A stretch of 64,000 nucleotides of DNA from an uncultured Lachnospiraceae bacterium (GTDB lineage Bacteria; Bacillota; Clostridia; Lachnospirales; Lachnospiraceae), in contig CANQDA010000022.1 in assembly GCA_947591155.1 (NCBI GenBank), positions 1 to 64,000 of the forward strand. Reading direction: 5' to 3'. Position 1 is the first letter of the stretch. Each line of letters starts with the position of its first letter. A program made the position numbers and the translations under genes. This document shows positions 1-7,584 of the stretch, one piece after another. The notes beneath the pieces are model-generated. The model saw only the letters and a list, made by a program, of their open reading frames with translations, was not told the origin of the DNA and did no database searches.

Positions 1-30
1 AAAGAGGCACAAAAAGAAACCCCTAACCCC

Positions 31-798
31 TCAAGATTGAGGGGCAGGGGAGTTGAGGTGCCGAAGGCACTTTTTTAGTACACGTTCCCTCCATGACGGA
101 AGATCGCCGTTCAGGATCGCGGTAAAAATGCGTTCCTTCGTACCGGGGTGTTCGTGATTGAGCTTTGCAACCAATTCTTTGGCATATTCCCGCTGCGTGT
201 AACCGTCCGCCGGACATGGATTTTTCACGACAGGAAGCTGATACTTGTTCCGGAATCCTTTGACATCCGCCTCGTCCACATAGATCAGAGGCCGGATCAG
301 GGTCAGATCCATGCGGTCTAAGTAGGTCACAGGCGAAAAGGTATGAATACGGCCTTCAAGGATCAAAGACATCAGCAGCGTCTCGACGACATCATCCTTG
401 TGGTGCGCGTAGGCGAGCTTGTTGCAGCCGAGCGCTTTTGCCTTCTCGTTGAATGCACCTTTGCGCATCTTGGCACAAAGCGAACAGGGATTTGATTCCT
501 TCCGCTCGTCAAAAATGATCTGCGCGATATCCGTTTCCACGACGGTATATGGCACGTCCAGTGTCTCGCAGAGGGCGCGGACCGGGGCAAGATCAAAGCC
601 GTCATATCCGAGGCTGATTGTGATCGCCTCAATCGAAAAAGGGGCAGGGTAGAAGCGGCGCAGACCGCTCAGCGCATAGAGCAAAGTCAGGCTATCCTTG
701 CCGCCGGAAATTCCGATCGCAATCTTATCTCCGGGCTGTATCATCCGAAATTCATCAACTGCCTTTCTGGTCAGGCTCATCAGTTTCTGTAATTTCAT
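31..798 (-). CDS. TtcA-like tRNA thiolation ATPase (PP-loop)
   Basis: A 255-residue N-type ATP pyrophosphatase of the TtcA family, which uses ATP and an Fe-S cluster to thiolate cytidine 32 of tRNAs in the cytoplasm. The PP-loop SGGKDS lies near residue 31, a CxxC pair (CSLC) near residue 105 and a further Cys in NPCPADG near residue 195. These are the three cluster-ligand positions expected of TtcA. The ATG at 798 follows AGGAAGG at good spacing. Length and motifs fit TtcA, although Firmicutes paralogues of unknown tRNA target exist, so the exact substrate is inferred. The stop lies at 31, and nothing downstream is visible before the window edge. Confidence 0.85.
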   Translation of the reverse strand: MKLQKLMSLTRKAVDEFRMIQPGDKIAIGISGGKDSLTLLYALSGLRRFYPAPFSIEAITISLGYDGFDLAPVRALCETLDVPYTVVETDIAQIIFDERKESNPCSLCAKMRKGAFNEKAKALGCNKLAYAHHKDDVVETLLMSLILEGRIHTFSPVTYLDRMDLTLIRPLIYVDEADVKGFRNKYQLPVVKNPCPADGYTQREYAKELVAKLNHEHPGTKERIFTAILNGDLPSWRERVLKKCLRHLNSPAPQS

Positions 799-954
799 AA
801 GTTGTTCTTCCTTCCTGCAAATCTCACATCGTGTACATATATCGCGCTTGCCGTATCTATCATAACTGAATTTCGGAAAAGTGGCAACTCAAAAAGTTAC
901 AATATCTTTTTCGAATCATAAGTTTCCAAAAGATGTCATATTGGTTTGATTAAT

Positions 955-975
955 TTACATAATTTCATTATGTAA
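955..975. repeat. Dif-like palindrome, copy 1
   Basis: A perfect inverted repeat, TTACATAAT, 3-bp spacer TTC, ATTATGTAA. It lies in the AT-rich 441-bp gap (799-1239) between the TtcA-like gene and the GNAT gene. The arm resembles the conserved half-site TTATGTAAA of Bacillus-type dif sites as I remember them. A near-identical palindrome follows 28 bp later, and another lies beyond dtd. A half-site, GTTATGTAAT, occurs at 1141-1150. It is either a recombinase core site or a regulator's operator. The rest of this gap shows no convincing gene. Confidence 0.6.
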
Positions 976-1003
976 TCTAATAAATCGATAATTCAAAATA
1001 GAA

Positions 1004-1026
1004 TTTACATAATTAAGTTATGTAAA
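1004..1026. repeat. Dif-like palindrome, copy 2
   Basis: Inverted repeat TTTACATAA, 5-bp spacer TTAAG, TTATGTAAA. The arms are the same as in copies 1 and 3 but the spacer differs in length, which is unusual for recombinase core sites of a single type and leaves room for a transcription-factor operator. It lies about 215 bp upstream of the GNAT start. Confidence 0.6.
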
Positions 1027-1239
1027 CATATACTTTTCAAGATATATAATAATGCCTTTTCAGGATATGAGATTGCAAGCGGTTAGTGTTTTTGATATAC
1101 TAAAGTTTAAGTTAAACTTTATGCAATTATCGGATTGAATGTTATGTAATTGAGTAGATGTGTTTCGATATATCAACAGATGCTTGTGGAACTTGCGGAC
1201 CGCAGGAATCTTGTTGCCATAGACATGCGAGGTGAATAC

Positions 1240-1770
1240 ATGATGATCAGAAAAGCAGTCAGCGGTGACGTTGACGCTGTCTTCGAAATCTATGAGAGAA
1301 TCCACACAGAAGAGGAAACCGGACGGACGACCACCGGCTGGAAGCGCGGGATCTATCCGACAAGGCAGACTGCTCTGGATGCATTTGCGCAGGGATGCCT
1401 TTATATATTGGAGGAAGACGGGGCAGTTTTGGCAGCCGCGAGGCTTGACCAGAATCAACTGCCTGCCTACGCCGACGTGGACTGGGCATTTGCCGCATCG
1501 GATAAGGAAGTGCTCGTGCTCCACACACTTGTCGTTGACCCTGCGGCAAAAGGGATGGGCAGAGGACGCGCGTTCATGCGTTTTTATGAGGACACCGCGA
1601 AAGCGTCAGGATACAAATGCCTTCGCATCGATACCAACGAAAAGAATCTCAGGGCAAGGAAACTCTATCATACGCTTGGATACCGGGAATCCGGGATTAT
1701 TCCGTGTACCTTTAACGGTCTGGAAGGCGTACAGCTGGTGTGCCTTGAAAAGAAGCTTGAATCGGAATAG
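1240..1770 (+). CDS. GNAT-family N-acetyltransferase
   Basis: A 176-residue GNAT-fold acetyltransferase that moves an acetyl group from acetyl-CoA to an unidentified amine. The central strand and acetyl-CoA loop are visible as LHTLVVDPAAKGMGRGRAFM (Q/RxxGxG/A-type loop KGMGRG), followed by the family's RIDTNEKNLRARKLYHTLGY segment. The ATG at 1240 is chosen because GAGGTG precedes it; the frame stays open upstream but has no ribosome site. The gene is followed 18 bp later by dtd on the same strand, so the two are probably co-transcribed. Palindromic sites flank the pair. Substrate is unknown. Confidence 0.8.
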   Translation: MMIRKAVSGDVDAVFEIYERIHTEEETGRTTTGWKRGIYPTRQTALDAFAQGCLYILEEDGAVLAAARLDQNQLPAYADVDWAFAASDKEVLVLHTLVVDPAAKGMGRGRAFMRFYEDTAKASGYKCLRIDTNEKNLRARKLYHTLGYRESGIIPCTFNGLEGVQLVCLEKKLESE

Positions 1771-1788
1771 TAATGCGGGAGGACTCAG

Positions 1789-2238
1789 ATGAAACTTGTG
1801 ATTCAGCGCGTGACGGAGGCTTCCGTCGAGGTGGAAGGAAACGTGATCGGTTCGATCGGCAGAGGATTTCTTGTTTTGATTGGCGTAGGTGCCGAAGATA
1901 GCCGGGAAATCGCGGATTTCTATATCCGCAAGATGCTCGGGCTGCGCATCTTTGAGGACGAGAACGGAAAGACAAACCTGTCCCTGAAGGATGTGGGCGG
2001 ACAGCTTCTTCTGGTATCACAGTTCACATTGTACGCGAACTGCAGGAAGGGAAATCGCCCGAGCTTTATCGAGGCCGGGGACCCTGCGCAGGCTGAGGCT
2101 TTGTATGAGTACATAATAGAAGAGTGCAAAAAGCAGGTCCCGGTCGTACAGACAGGCGAATTCGGGGCGGAAATGAAGGTAAAGCTCTGCAACGACGGGC
2201 CTTTTACGATCATTTTGGACGAGAATCTATATCATTGA
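1789..2238 (+). CDS. dtd: D-aminoacyl-tRNA deacylase
   Basis: A 149-residue Dtd enzyme, which hydrolyses D-amino acids (and glycine) mischarged on tRNA, protecting translation. The family signatures SQFTLYA (near residue 78) and the C-terminal NDGPFT with the Gly-cisPro pair (near residue 137) are present, and the length matches the family. GGGAGGA precedes the ATG at 1789. It sits just downstream of the GNAT gene, an arrangement consistent with a two-gene unit. A 23-bp palindrome begins 13 bp after the stop codon. Confidence 0.95.
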   Translation: MKLVIQRVTEASVEVEGNVIGSIGRGFLVLIGVGAEDSREIADFYIRKMLGLRIFEDENGKTNLSLKDVGGQLLLVSQFTLYANCRKGNRPSFIEAGDPAQAEALYEYIIEECKKQVPVVQTGEFGAEMKVKLCNDGPFTIILDENLYH

Positions 2239-2251
2239 TTTATGTCATTAA

Positions 2252-2274
2252 TTTACATAATGCCATTATGTAAA
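2252..2274. repeat. Dif-like palindrome, copy 3
   Basis: A perfect inverted repeat of TTTACATAAT, spacer GCC, ATTATGTAAA, immediately after dtd and 72 bp from the 3' end of the tyrosine recombinase gene. With copies 1 and 2 it brackets the GNAT-dtd pair. It could also act as a weak bidirectional hairpin, but the stem is A/T-rich and lacks a T tract. Confidence 0.6.
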
Positions 2275-2345
2275 TATACTGCTGATTGACATCCTTTTCT
2301 ATGCTCCAGACATCACCGGCAGACAACAAATCAGCAGTTACGCAA

Positions 2346-3401
2346 TCAACCCTCCCTGAGTCTGACCGCTGAAGCGGCGCGTCTGCGGCGGTCCTCATCC
2401 ATGGCCGCGTAATGCTTTCGCGTTGTGTTCACATCCTTGTGTCCGAGCACATCCGCGACCAGATAGATGTCGCCGGTTTCCTTGTAGAGTGTCGTGCCGT
2501 AGGTGCTTCGCAGCTTGTGCGGCGTGATTTTTTTCGTGGTCGTGATCTCACGGGCATATTTTTTCACCATATTTTCAACTGCCTGTACGCCGATCCGTTT
2601 GCGTTGGGTAGAGTAGAAGAGTGCGTTCTCATGGCCGGCGATCGGGGTGATGGACTCCCGTATCTCCAGATAATCCAACAGAGCTTTTTCAACTTCTTCA
2701 CCGAAATAGACGATCATTTCCGAGCCGCCTTTGCGCACGACGCGGATCCCGCCGTTTTTGAAATCGATGTCGGCGACGTCGAGACCGACGCATTCGGACA
2801 CACGGATCCCGGTACCGAGCAGCAAGGTGATGATCGCCAGATCGCGATACTTTGTCTTTTCGTAATATACCTTTTTCTGTCCGGTCAAATGATCCCCGCA
2901 GTGCTCGACATAGTCCAGTAATTCCGCGGTCTCATCCGGATCGAGCCGTATGATTTCCTTGTCATGCAGCTTCGGCATGTCGACAAGCAGCGTCGGATTG
3001 GTCTTGATCATTTCGCGCTTGTAATAATAGGCGTAAAAACTGCGCAGGGCAGACATTTTTCGTTTTAGGCCGCGCTCACCATTTGTTAAAAGTTTGTCAT
3101 CGTTGGAATAGACCTTCAGATATTCCTGATATTCCTCAATATCGACCGCCTGAAGCTTATCCAACACATCCACCGTGATATCAGACGCGGATTTCCCCTT
3201 GAAAGCCGGATTCTCCGTCAGAAGGAACTGAAAAAAGACACGGATGTCATATGCATAGGAAATCCTTGTGCGTGTGCTTGTCGTAGGCTCAATCGCGCGA
3301 AAATAATCCTTGGCAAACGGAGGCAGCGTTTTGAGCACCTCGCGGAGCTTCAGGACATTGTCGATGTTGACCTGTTCATGGTAAGTGACTGTTTTCTCCA
3401 T
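2346..3401 (-). CDS. XerS-like tyrosine recombinase
   Basis: A 351-residue site-specific recombinase with an N-terminal core-binding (SAM-like) domain up to about residue 155 and a C-terminal catalytic domain. The catalytic residues are visible: Arg in GTGIRVSE, Lys in VRKGG, HKLRSTYG (His-x-x-Arg), LGHKD (His) and the nucleophile Tyr in KHYAAMD. The size, the LLLGTGIRVSECVGLDVAD block and ITPHKLR recall streptococcal XerS, a single-protein Xer system whose dif site lies beside its own gene. The ATG at 3401 is preferred (AAAGGGG ten bases upstream); a TTG at 3407 is closer to the ribosome site. A repeat array starts 33 bp upstream. Chromosome-dimer resolution or a local inversion/excision role cannot be told apart from sequence alone. 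Confidence 0.85.
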   Translation of the reverse strand: MEKTVTYHEQVNIDNVLKLREVLKTLPPFAKDYFRAIEPTTSTRTRISYAYDIRVFFQFLLTENPAFKGKSASDITVDVLDKLQAVDIEEYQEYLKVYSNDDKLLTNGERGLKRKMSALRSFYAYYYKREMIKTNPTLLVDMPKLHDKEIIRLDPDETAELLDYVEHCGDHLTGQKKVYYEKTKYRDLAIITLLLGTGIRVSECVGLDVADIDFKNGGIRVVRKGGSEMIVYFGEEVEKALLDYLEIRESITPIAGHENALFYSTQRKRIGVQAVENMVKKYAREITTTKKITPHKLRSTYGTTLYKETGDIYLVADVLGHKDVNTTRKHYAAMDEDRRRRAASAVRLREG

Positions 3402-3433
3402 ATTCAAATTCCCCTTTGTTTATATTTATAACT

Positions 3434-3750
3434 CCATATTTTTAAACCAGATCAAGCGTACATATAATTATGTTGTTGTCGTATTTGATGGCTTCATGTT
3501 TTTCATAACAGACAGGTATATGCATGAAAATAGATGTATATATAAGTAAATTATATAACCCCATGTTTTTCAAATTAAAGGGGGCGTCCACATGAAATAA
3601 TAGCATAAGTACTGTAAAACTCCATGTTTTTCAAATCAGATCGGGTGTCTGTATTATATTATATAATCCATGTTTTTCAAATTAGATGAGGCTTCCGGTA
3701 TAAACGATATACATTTCCGATTTCTCAGCCTCATCTATTTGAAAAACATG
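3434..3750. repeat. TTTTTCAAAT repeat array beside recombinase
   Basis: Six copies of a motif with core CCATGTTTTTCAAAT, often extended by AGAT(GA)GG, fill the region upstream of the recombinase. The forward copies start near 3434 (CCATATTTTTAAACC, diverged), 3492 (TTCATGTTTTTCATAAC), 3561, 3622 and 3668; an inverted copy lies at 3729-3750. The last direct copy and the inverted copy match over about 22 bases, differ by one indel, and could form a long hairpin. Start-to-start spacing is 46-69 bp, and several copies follow TATATAA-type sequence. The rest of the 3402-3982 gap has no convincing gene. The array may be a set of recombinase binding sites or an operator cluster. Confidence 0.75.
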
Positions 3751-3910
3751 TGTTTGTCGTATAGATGTATTATAGAAATAACATATCATCTTCCACGCAG
3801 ATTGTCAAGAGAATTTGAAAATTCTCCGAAAACAGGCTTATTATATGTATTGGATTTCAAACGGATGAATGGGATTTCCTGAATCGCAGATAATATAAAA
3901 TTGGAGCAAA

Positions 3911-3938
3911 GAGACCGCCGGATCGCTCCGACAGTCCC
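3911..3938 (-). terminator. Terminator of the DUF1002 gene
   Basis: On the minus strand, GGGACTGTCGG and CCGGCGGTCTC pair with a few G-U wobbles around a short loop and are followed by TTTGCTCCAATTTTA. It lies 45 bp after the stop codon of the DUF1002 gene. Confidence 0.5.
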
Positions 3939-3982
3939 TTTGGTGCGAATCAAATCATTTCTTTCAGAAGTGTTCTGTTTGC

Positions 3983-5875
3983 TTACTTGATCTCAAGCTC
4001 ATAATTGATCGTATTGAGCAGTGTCCCTGCTTCATCATAGAAGGATACCTGGAATCCTGTCTTACCTGCCGCGTTGAGCGTGGCTGTGAAGCTGCCCGAC
4101 GCAGTGAATTCACCCTGATCAAAGCTGATCATTGCCGGGTCTGCCTGCTCGATGTAAGCTGCTGTGGCCGCCGTGCCGTCCATCATGATCTGGCCGGTCG
4201 CCGTACTGCCCGCTGTCAGGTTTGTCTTGTCGATGCAAAATCCATACTCTGAGGTCTGGATCGTCCAGGTATTAACATCTTCGATCGCAGCTGTCATCGC
4301 GGTACCATCCGCAGATGTAAATGCGTTTTCCGTCATGGTCACATAGCAGAAGGCATTCTGTGCGATCGGATCCGTCAATTTGATCGTCGCCTTGCAGCCG
4401 GTGCTCCACCCAAGCTCTGCGAGCGCGTCTGCATCGAGCGGACTGACGGCCACCTTCTCCGTGTCGTTCGCCTGGATCGTCTCGATAACGGAATTGTCAA
4501 ATCCGTTTACAAGGCTGATCGCGCCGGTCCCGGCAAGGATATCGTCTCTCTGGAAGCTGACCGTCAGTTCATTGATCCCGGCCGGAAGCAACTCAGCCTC
4601 ATACAGCGGCGCAAACTCCATCTCCTCTGCAGTGATAACCGTAAGTACAGGAGCTGCCGGTGCGTCGGTGGTCGGCTCTTCCGGAACCTCGAGCGTCGGA
4701 TCCCCGAGCTCCGGCATCATCGTATCGATCTCCGCGTTTCCGTCCTCAGGGGAAACCTCCGCCTGTCCTCCGTCTGCCGGGGCCGCCTCCGTCTGCTCTG
4801 TAACAACGTTTTCTGGTGCGGCTGTCTCCTCCTGCTGCTCCGCCGCCGGATCACTGTACTCGTCGGAATTGACAATCACAATGTCGCCCGGCGACGTATC
4901 AGCCTGCGGCTCAGGCGCTTCTGTCTCAACGGCTTCCGGTGTCGTCGCATCCATGACAACGTCTGAGCCAAGCGCGGAATCATCTGTGCCGCTCAATATG
5001 CTGTCCGCAGGGAGCTCTGTCTGCTCTGTATTCCCCGCATTCTCCGCCGGAGCTTCCGCCTCAGCGGCCCCGTTCGATGCGGTCTGCTGATTCATGATGG
5101 TATCCATGTTCTGCTCGACGCGCTCCAGCGTCTCTTTCATATCCGCATAATCATAATTCTGCTGAGCGATCTGCTGCAGGAGATCCTTGAGCAGCTCGCG
5201 ATCCGTCTCAGAGAGGGCAATGTCTTCCTCTTCCGCTACATCATTAATGATGACGTCAATGTCGTTTTCATTGACAACGTTGCCCTGCACCACCTGCATC
5301 TTTGCTTCGTTGACGATATCGGTGGCTTCCGCCTGTCCGATGTTGTTCGCGATCGTCGTCGTAGTGATCAGCTCCTGGGTGGCCACTTCCTTCTTCGTCG
5401 TGTCGAGTTGTGTGCCGACCGCCGACTCGTATGCCATCAGGATGCCGGTCAGAGCGCCCGTGCCGGACACCTCGAACGGGGCAGCCGCGAGTACCTCACA
5501 GTTTACCACGCCGGATGTCGAGAGCGTCGTCGCGATCATATTGCTTGTGACCCAGTTAAGATTCGCGGTCTTGACCTGAATGCCGCCCGCATTCGTCGGA
5601 TTGACCAGTGCGCAGCTATAAGTGTGCGTGCCGATCTGCTCAAGCGGCACGTAGGAGCCCAGATGGTTCCTCTCGTCCTGATTCGTGATCGTGAGCGTCT
5701 GGATGCTCTGTCCTGCGATACCAAAATAACGCAGGATCGCCTGCTTCTGGTCTTCCGACAGATCCGCGCCGAGTGTGACGACTTTCTGACCATCCGCGAA
5801 TGCCGGAACAGACGGAATCGCCGCCGCAACGCACAGAGCGCTTAGAATGACAGCAAGTAATTTTCTTTTTTTCAT
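3983..5875 (-). CDS. Secreted DUF1002-domain protein
   Basis: A 630-residue exported protein. Residues 1-27 form a signal peptide (KKRK, hydrophobic stretch, cleavage near AFA). The DUF1002 domain, of the Bacillus YpuA type and of unknown function, spans roughly residues 30-260; its Thr-rich TTTTIANNIGQ region and the helical ETDRELLKDLLQQIA segment are visible. An acidic Glu/Ala/Pro-rich linker of about 150 residues follows (roughly 270-410), then a beta-rich C-terminal region (410-630) repeating short hydrophobic/Thr patterns typical of surface modules. No sortase motif or transmembrane anchor is seen at the C-terminus. The ATG at 5875 follows GAGGAG. It is divergent from lexA. Function is unknown; cell-envelope location is inferred from the signal peptide. 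Confidence 0.8.
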   Translation of the reverse strand: MKKRKLLAVILSALCVAAAIPSVPAFADGQKVVTLGADLSEDQKQAILRYFGIAGQSIQTLTITNQDERNHLGSYVPLEQIGTHTYSCALVNPTNAGGIQVKTANLNWVTSNMIATTLSTSGVVNCEVLAAAPFEVSGTGALTGILMAYESAVGTQLDTTKKEVATQELITTTTIANNIGQAEATDIVNEAKMQVVQGNVVNENDIDVIINDVAEEEDIALSETDRELLKDLLQQIAQQNYDYADMKETLERVEQNMDTIMNQQTASNGAAEAEAPAENAGNTEQTELPADSILSGTDDSALGSDVVMDATTPEAVETEAPEPQADTSPGDIVIVNSDEYSDPAAEQQEETAAPENVVTEQTEAAPADGGQAEVSPEDGNAEIDTMMPELGDPTLEVPEEPTTDAPAAPVLTVITAEEMEFAPLYEAELLPAGINELTVSFQRDDILAGTGAISLVNGFDNSVIETIQANDTEKVAVSPLDADALAELGWSTGCKATIKLTDPIAQNAFCYVTMTENAFTSADGTAMTAAIEDVNTWTIQTSEYGFCIDKTNLTAGSTATGQIMMDGTAATAAYIEQADPAMISFDQGEFTASGSFTATLNAAGKTGFQVSFYDEAGTLLNTINYELEIK

Positions 5876-6070
5876 TTCATACTCTCCTCACTTTCTGTGT
5901 TTATACGTTTGACTACGGACAAAAGCGTCGCCTGCGACCGCCGGACCCTTCGGAAGGAAACACGCGCAGCCCACTCTGCGTACTCTTCTGTCTTTGGGAT
6001 GATTATAGCACTGGAGATCGGATTAGACAAGAAAACAAAATGAATGGATTTATTAACGTTTTCTTAAACA

Positions 6071-6126
6071 AAACATTTGTTTGCTTTTTTAGAACATATG
6101 TGCTATACTGAAGAAAACATATGTAC
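6071..6126 (+). promoter_or_regulatory. lexA promoter with three SOS boxes
   Basis: A promoter TTGCTT (6081-6086), 17-bp spacer, TATACT (6104-6109) precedes lexA. Three copies of a sequence close to the Gram-positive SOS box GAACNNNNGTTC overlap it: AAACATTTGTTT (6071-6082), GAACATATGTGC (6092-6103) and AAACATATGTAC (6115-6126). They cover the -35, the spacer and the start-site region, as expected for tight autorepression by LexA. Box centres are 21 and 23 bp apart, so all lie on about the same DNA face. Confidence 0.75.
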
Positions 6127-6140
6127 GGGAGGGACATACT

Positions 6141-6752
6141 ATGGCCGGAAGAATCACGAACAAGCAGGAGGAAATCCTCAATTATATAAAAAACGAGATT
6201 TTGAAGCGCGGGTTTCCGCCCACTGTGCGTGAGATTTGCCAGACGGTCGGGCTAAAGTCCACCTCTTCTGTCCACTCGCATCTCGAATCGCTCGAGAAGA
6301 ACGGCTATATTCGCAGGGATCCCACGAAACCGCGCGCGATCGAGATCCTCGACGATTCGTTCAATATGCTGCGCAGAGAGATGGTGAATGTCCCGGTAGT
6401 CGGCACGGTCGCGGCCGGACAGCCGATTCTGGCCGAGCAGAACATCGACAGCTACTTCCCCATCCCGGCTGAATTTATGCCGAATGAGCAATCGTTCATC
6501 CTGCGCGTCAAGGGCGAAAGCATGGTGAACGCCGGGATCATGGATGGAGACCAGGTGATCGTGCGCCAGCAGGAGACGGCGCGAAACGGCGATATCGTCG
6601 TGGCGCTGATTGATGACTCCGCCACCGTGAAGACCTTTTACAAGGAGGACGGCCACTACCGCCTCCAGCCGGAGAACGACTCCATGGATCCAATCATTGT
6701 GGACGATTGCCAGATCCTCGGGAAAGTGTTCGGAGTGTTTCGTTTCTTCTGA
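6141..6752 (+). CDS. lexA: LexA repressor/protease
   Basis: A 203-residue SOS repressor. The N-terminal winged helix (residues 1-70) contains the recognition region [15 protein letters not shown]. The self-cleavage site is Ala-Gly in VAAGQP near residue 92, the catalytic Ser lies in KGESM near residue 127 and the catalytic Lys in ATVKTF near residue 165. After DNA damage, RecA filaments trigger self-cleavage and derepression of repair genes. GGGAGG precedes the ATG at 6141. Upstream SOS boxes indicate autoregulation. The IS3-family element begins about 90 bp after the stop codon. Confidence 0.97.
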   Translation: MAGRITNKQEEILNYIKNEILKRGFPPTVREICQTVGLKSTSSVHSHLESLEKNGYIRRDPTKPRAIEILDDSFNMLRREMVNVPVVGTVAAGQPILAEQNIDSYFPIPAEFMPNEQSFILRVKGESMVNAGIMDGDQVIVRQQETARNGDIVVALIDDSATVKTFYKEDGHYRLQPENDSMDPIIVDDCQILGKVFGVFRFF

Positions 6753-6843
6753 TTCCGATTTTCCGGGTTATGATCAGAATATGCACGCCAGACTGAAAAA
6801 GCCTGTCGGATTGCGATCCAAATTCGTGTGGATACGGTCTGAT

Positions 6844-6903
6844 ATGCTCCCTTTCAGGTAGACAAGCGAAATAATAAAAGCTTGTTTGTCTGGAAGGGAG
6901 CAT
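6844..6903 (+). promoter_or_regulatory. Hairpin over IS left end and orfA ribosome site
   Basis: ATGCTCCC...GACAAGC (6844-6867) and GCTTGTTTGTC...GGGAGCAT (6880-6903) are imperfect complements separated by 12 bases. The 3' arm contains AAGGGAG, the probable ribosome site of orfA, and the 5' arm is the left inverted repeat of the IS itself. A transcript entering from outside would fold and hide the ribosome site. A transcript starting inside the element, downstream of the 5' arm, would not. Confidence 0.6.
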
Positions 6904-6906
6904 TTT

Positions 6907-7584
6907 TTGAGAAAAACAAAGTTTGAATCCGATGTCATGATCAACGCCGTGCAGGAGTATCTGGACGGGCAAGCATCACAGCGGGCCATTGCAGAGCGAT
7001 TAGGGGTTGCACGGGCAAGTTTTAGGGAATGGATAAGAAAGTATCGGTCAATGGGAGCAGATGCCTTTACACAGGATGGGAACCGGTGTTATTCCAAAGA
7101 ACTCAAAGAGCAGGCAGTTACAGACTACCTGGCGGGTCGGGGTTCTCTTCAGGATATCTGCAAAAACTATAAAATTATGTCGGCAACCCAACTCAGAAGC
7201 TGGATTATGAAGTATAATGGTCATGAGGAGCTGAAGGCTTCCCGGACAGGAGGAACCGTCATCATGACCAAGGGAAGGAAAACAACCTTCGATGAGAGGG
7301 TGGAAATCGTTCAATACTGCATTGCGCATGATCATAATTACGCCGAAACGGCGGCAAAGTACAGCATATCCTATCAGCAGGCGCGAAATTATACCGTCAA
7401 ATATGAAGCTGGTGGGATTGAGGCCCTCAGGGACAGGCGCGGCCGGGTAAAGCCAATGGATGAATTGTCAGAACTGGAGAAACTCCGGGCTGAAAACAAG
7501 ATCCTGCGTGCCGAAAAGGAACGGGCTGAAATGGAGGTATCTTTCTTAAAAAAACTCGACGAGATAGAGAGGAGGCGGGGCTAA
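6907..7584 (+). CDS. IS3-family OrfA (DNA-binding)
   Basis: The 225-residue first frame of the insertion sequence. It carries repeated helix-turn-helix segments (near SQRAIAERLGVARASFREWIRK, then the SLQDICKNYK and NYAETAAKY regions) and ends in a leucine-zipper-like helix, EKLRAENKILRAEKERAEME, that in IS3 elements mediates dimerisation. The TTG at 6907 is chosen because AAGGGAG lies six bases upstream; an upstream TTG (6886) lies inside the hairpin and has no ribosome site. The run of seven A residues at 7548-7554 (codons TTA AAA AAA) is the site where ribosomes are expected to slip by -1 into the transposase frame. Confidence 0.85.
   Translation: MRKTKFESDVMINAVQEYLDGQASQRAIAERLGVARASFREWIRKYRSMGADAFTQDGNRCYSKELKEQAVTDYLAGRGSLQDICKNYKIMSATQLRSWIMKYNGHEELKASRTGGTVIMTKGRKTTFDERVEIVQYCIAHDHNYAETAAKYSISYQQARNYTVKYEAGGIEALRDRRGRVKPMDELSELEKLRAENKILRAEKERAEMEVSFLKKLDEIERRRG

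Noticed and set aside
2346..3401. Calling this XerC or XerD of the chromosome terminus
   Set aside because: Length and motif order look more like XerS, and gene orientation does not switch here as expected at a terminus.
3434..3750. Possible CRISPR array
   Set aside because: Repeats vary in length and sequence, spacing is irregular (46-69 bp), one copy is inverted and no cas gene is near.
3670..3882. 70-codon frame in the repeat array
   Set aside because: Starts inside a repeat, has no ribosome site and reads through the inverted copy.
4380..5090. 236-codon open frame opposite the DUF1002 gene
   Set aside because: Low-complexity Ser/Ala frame that mirrors the acidic linker codons; no ribosome site and no family.
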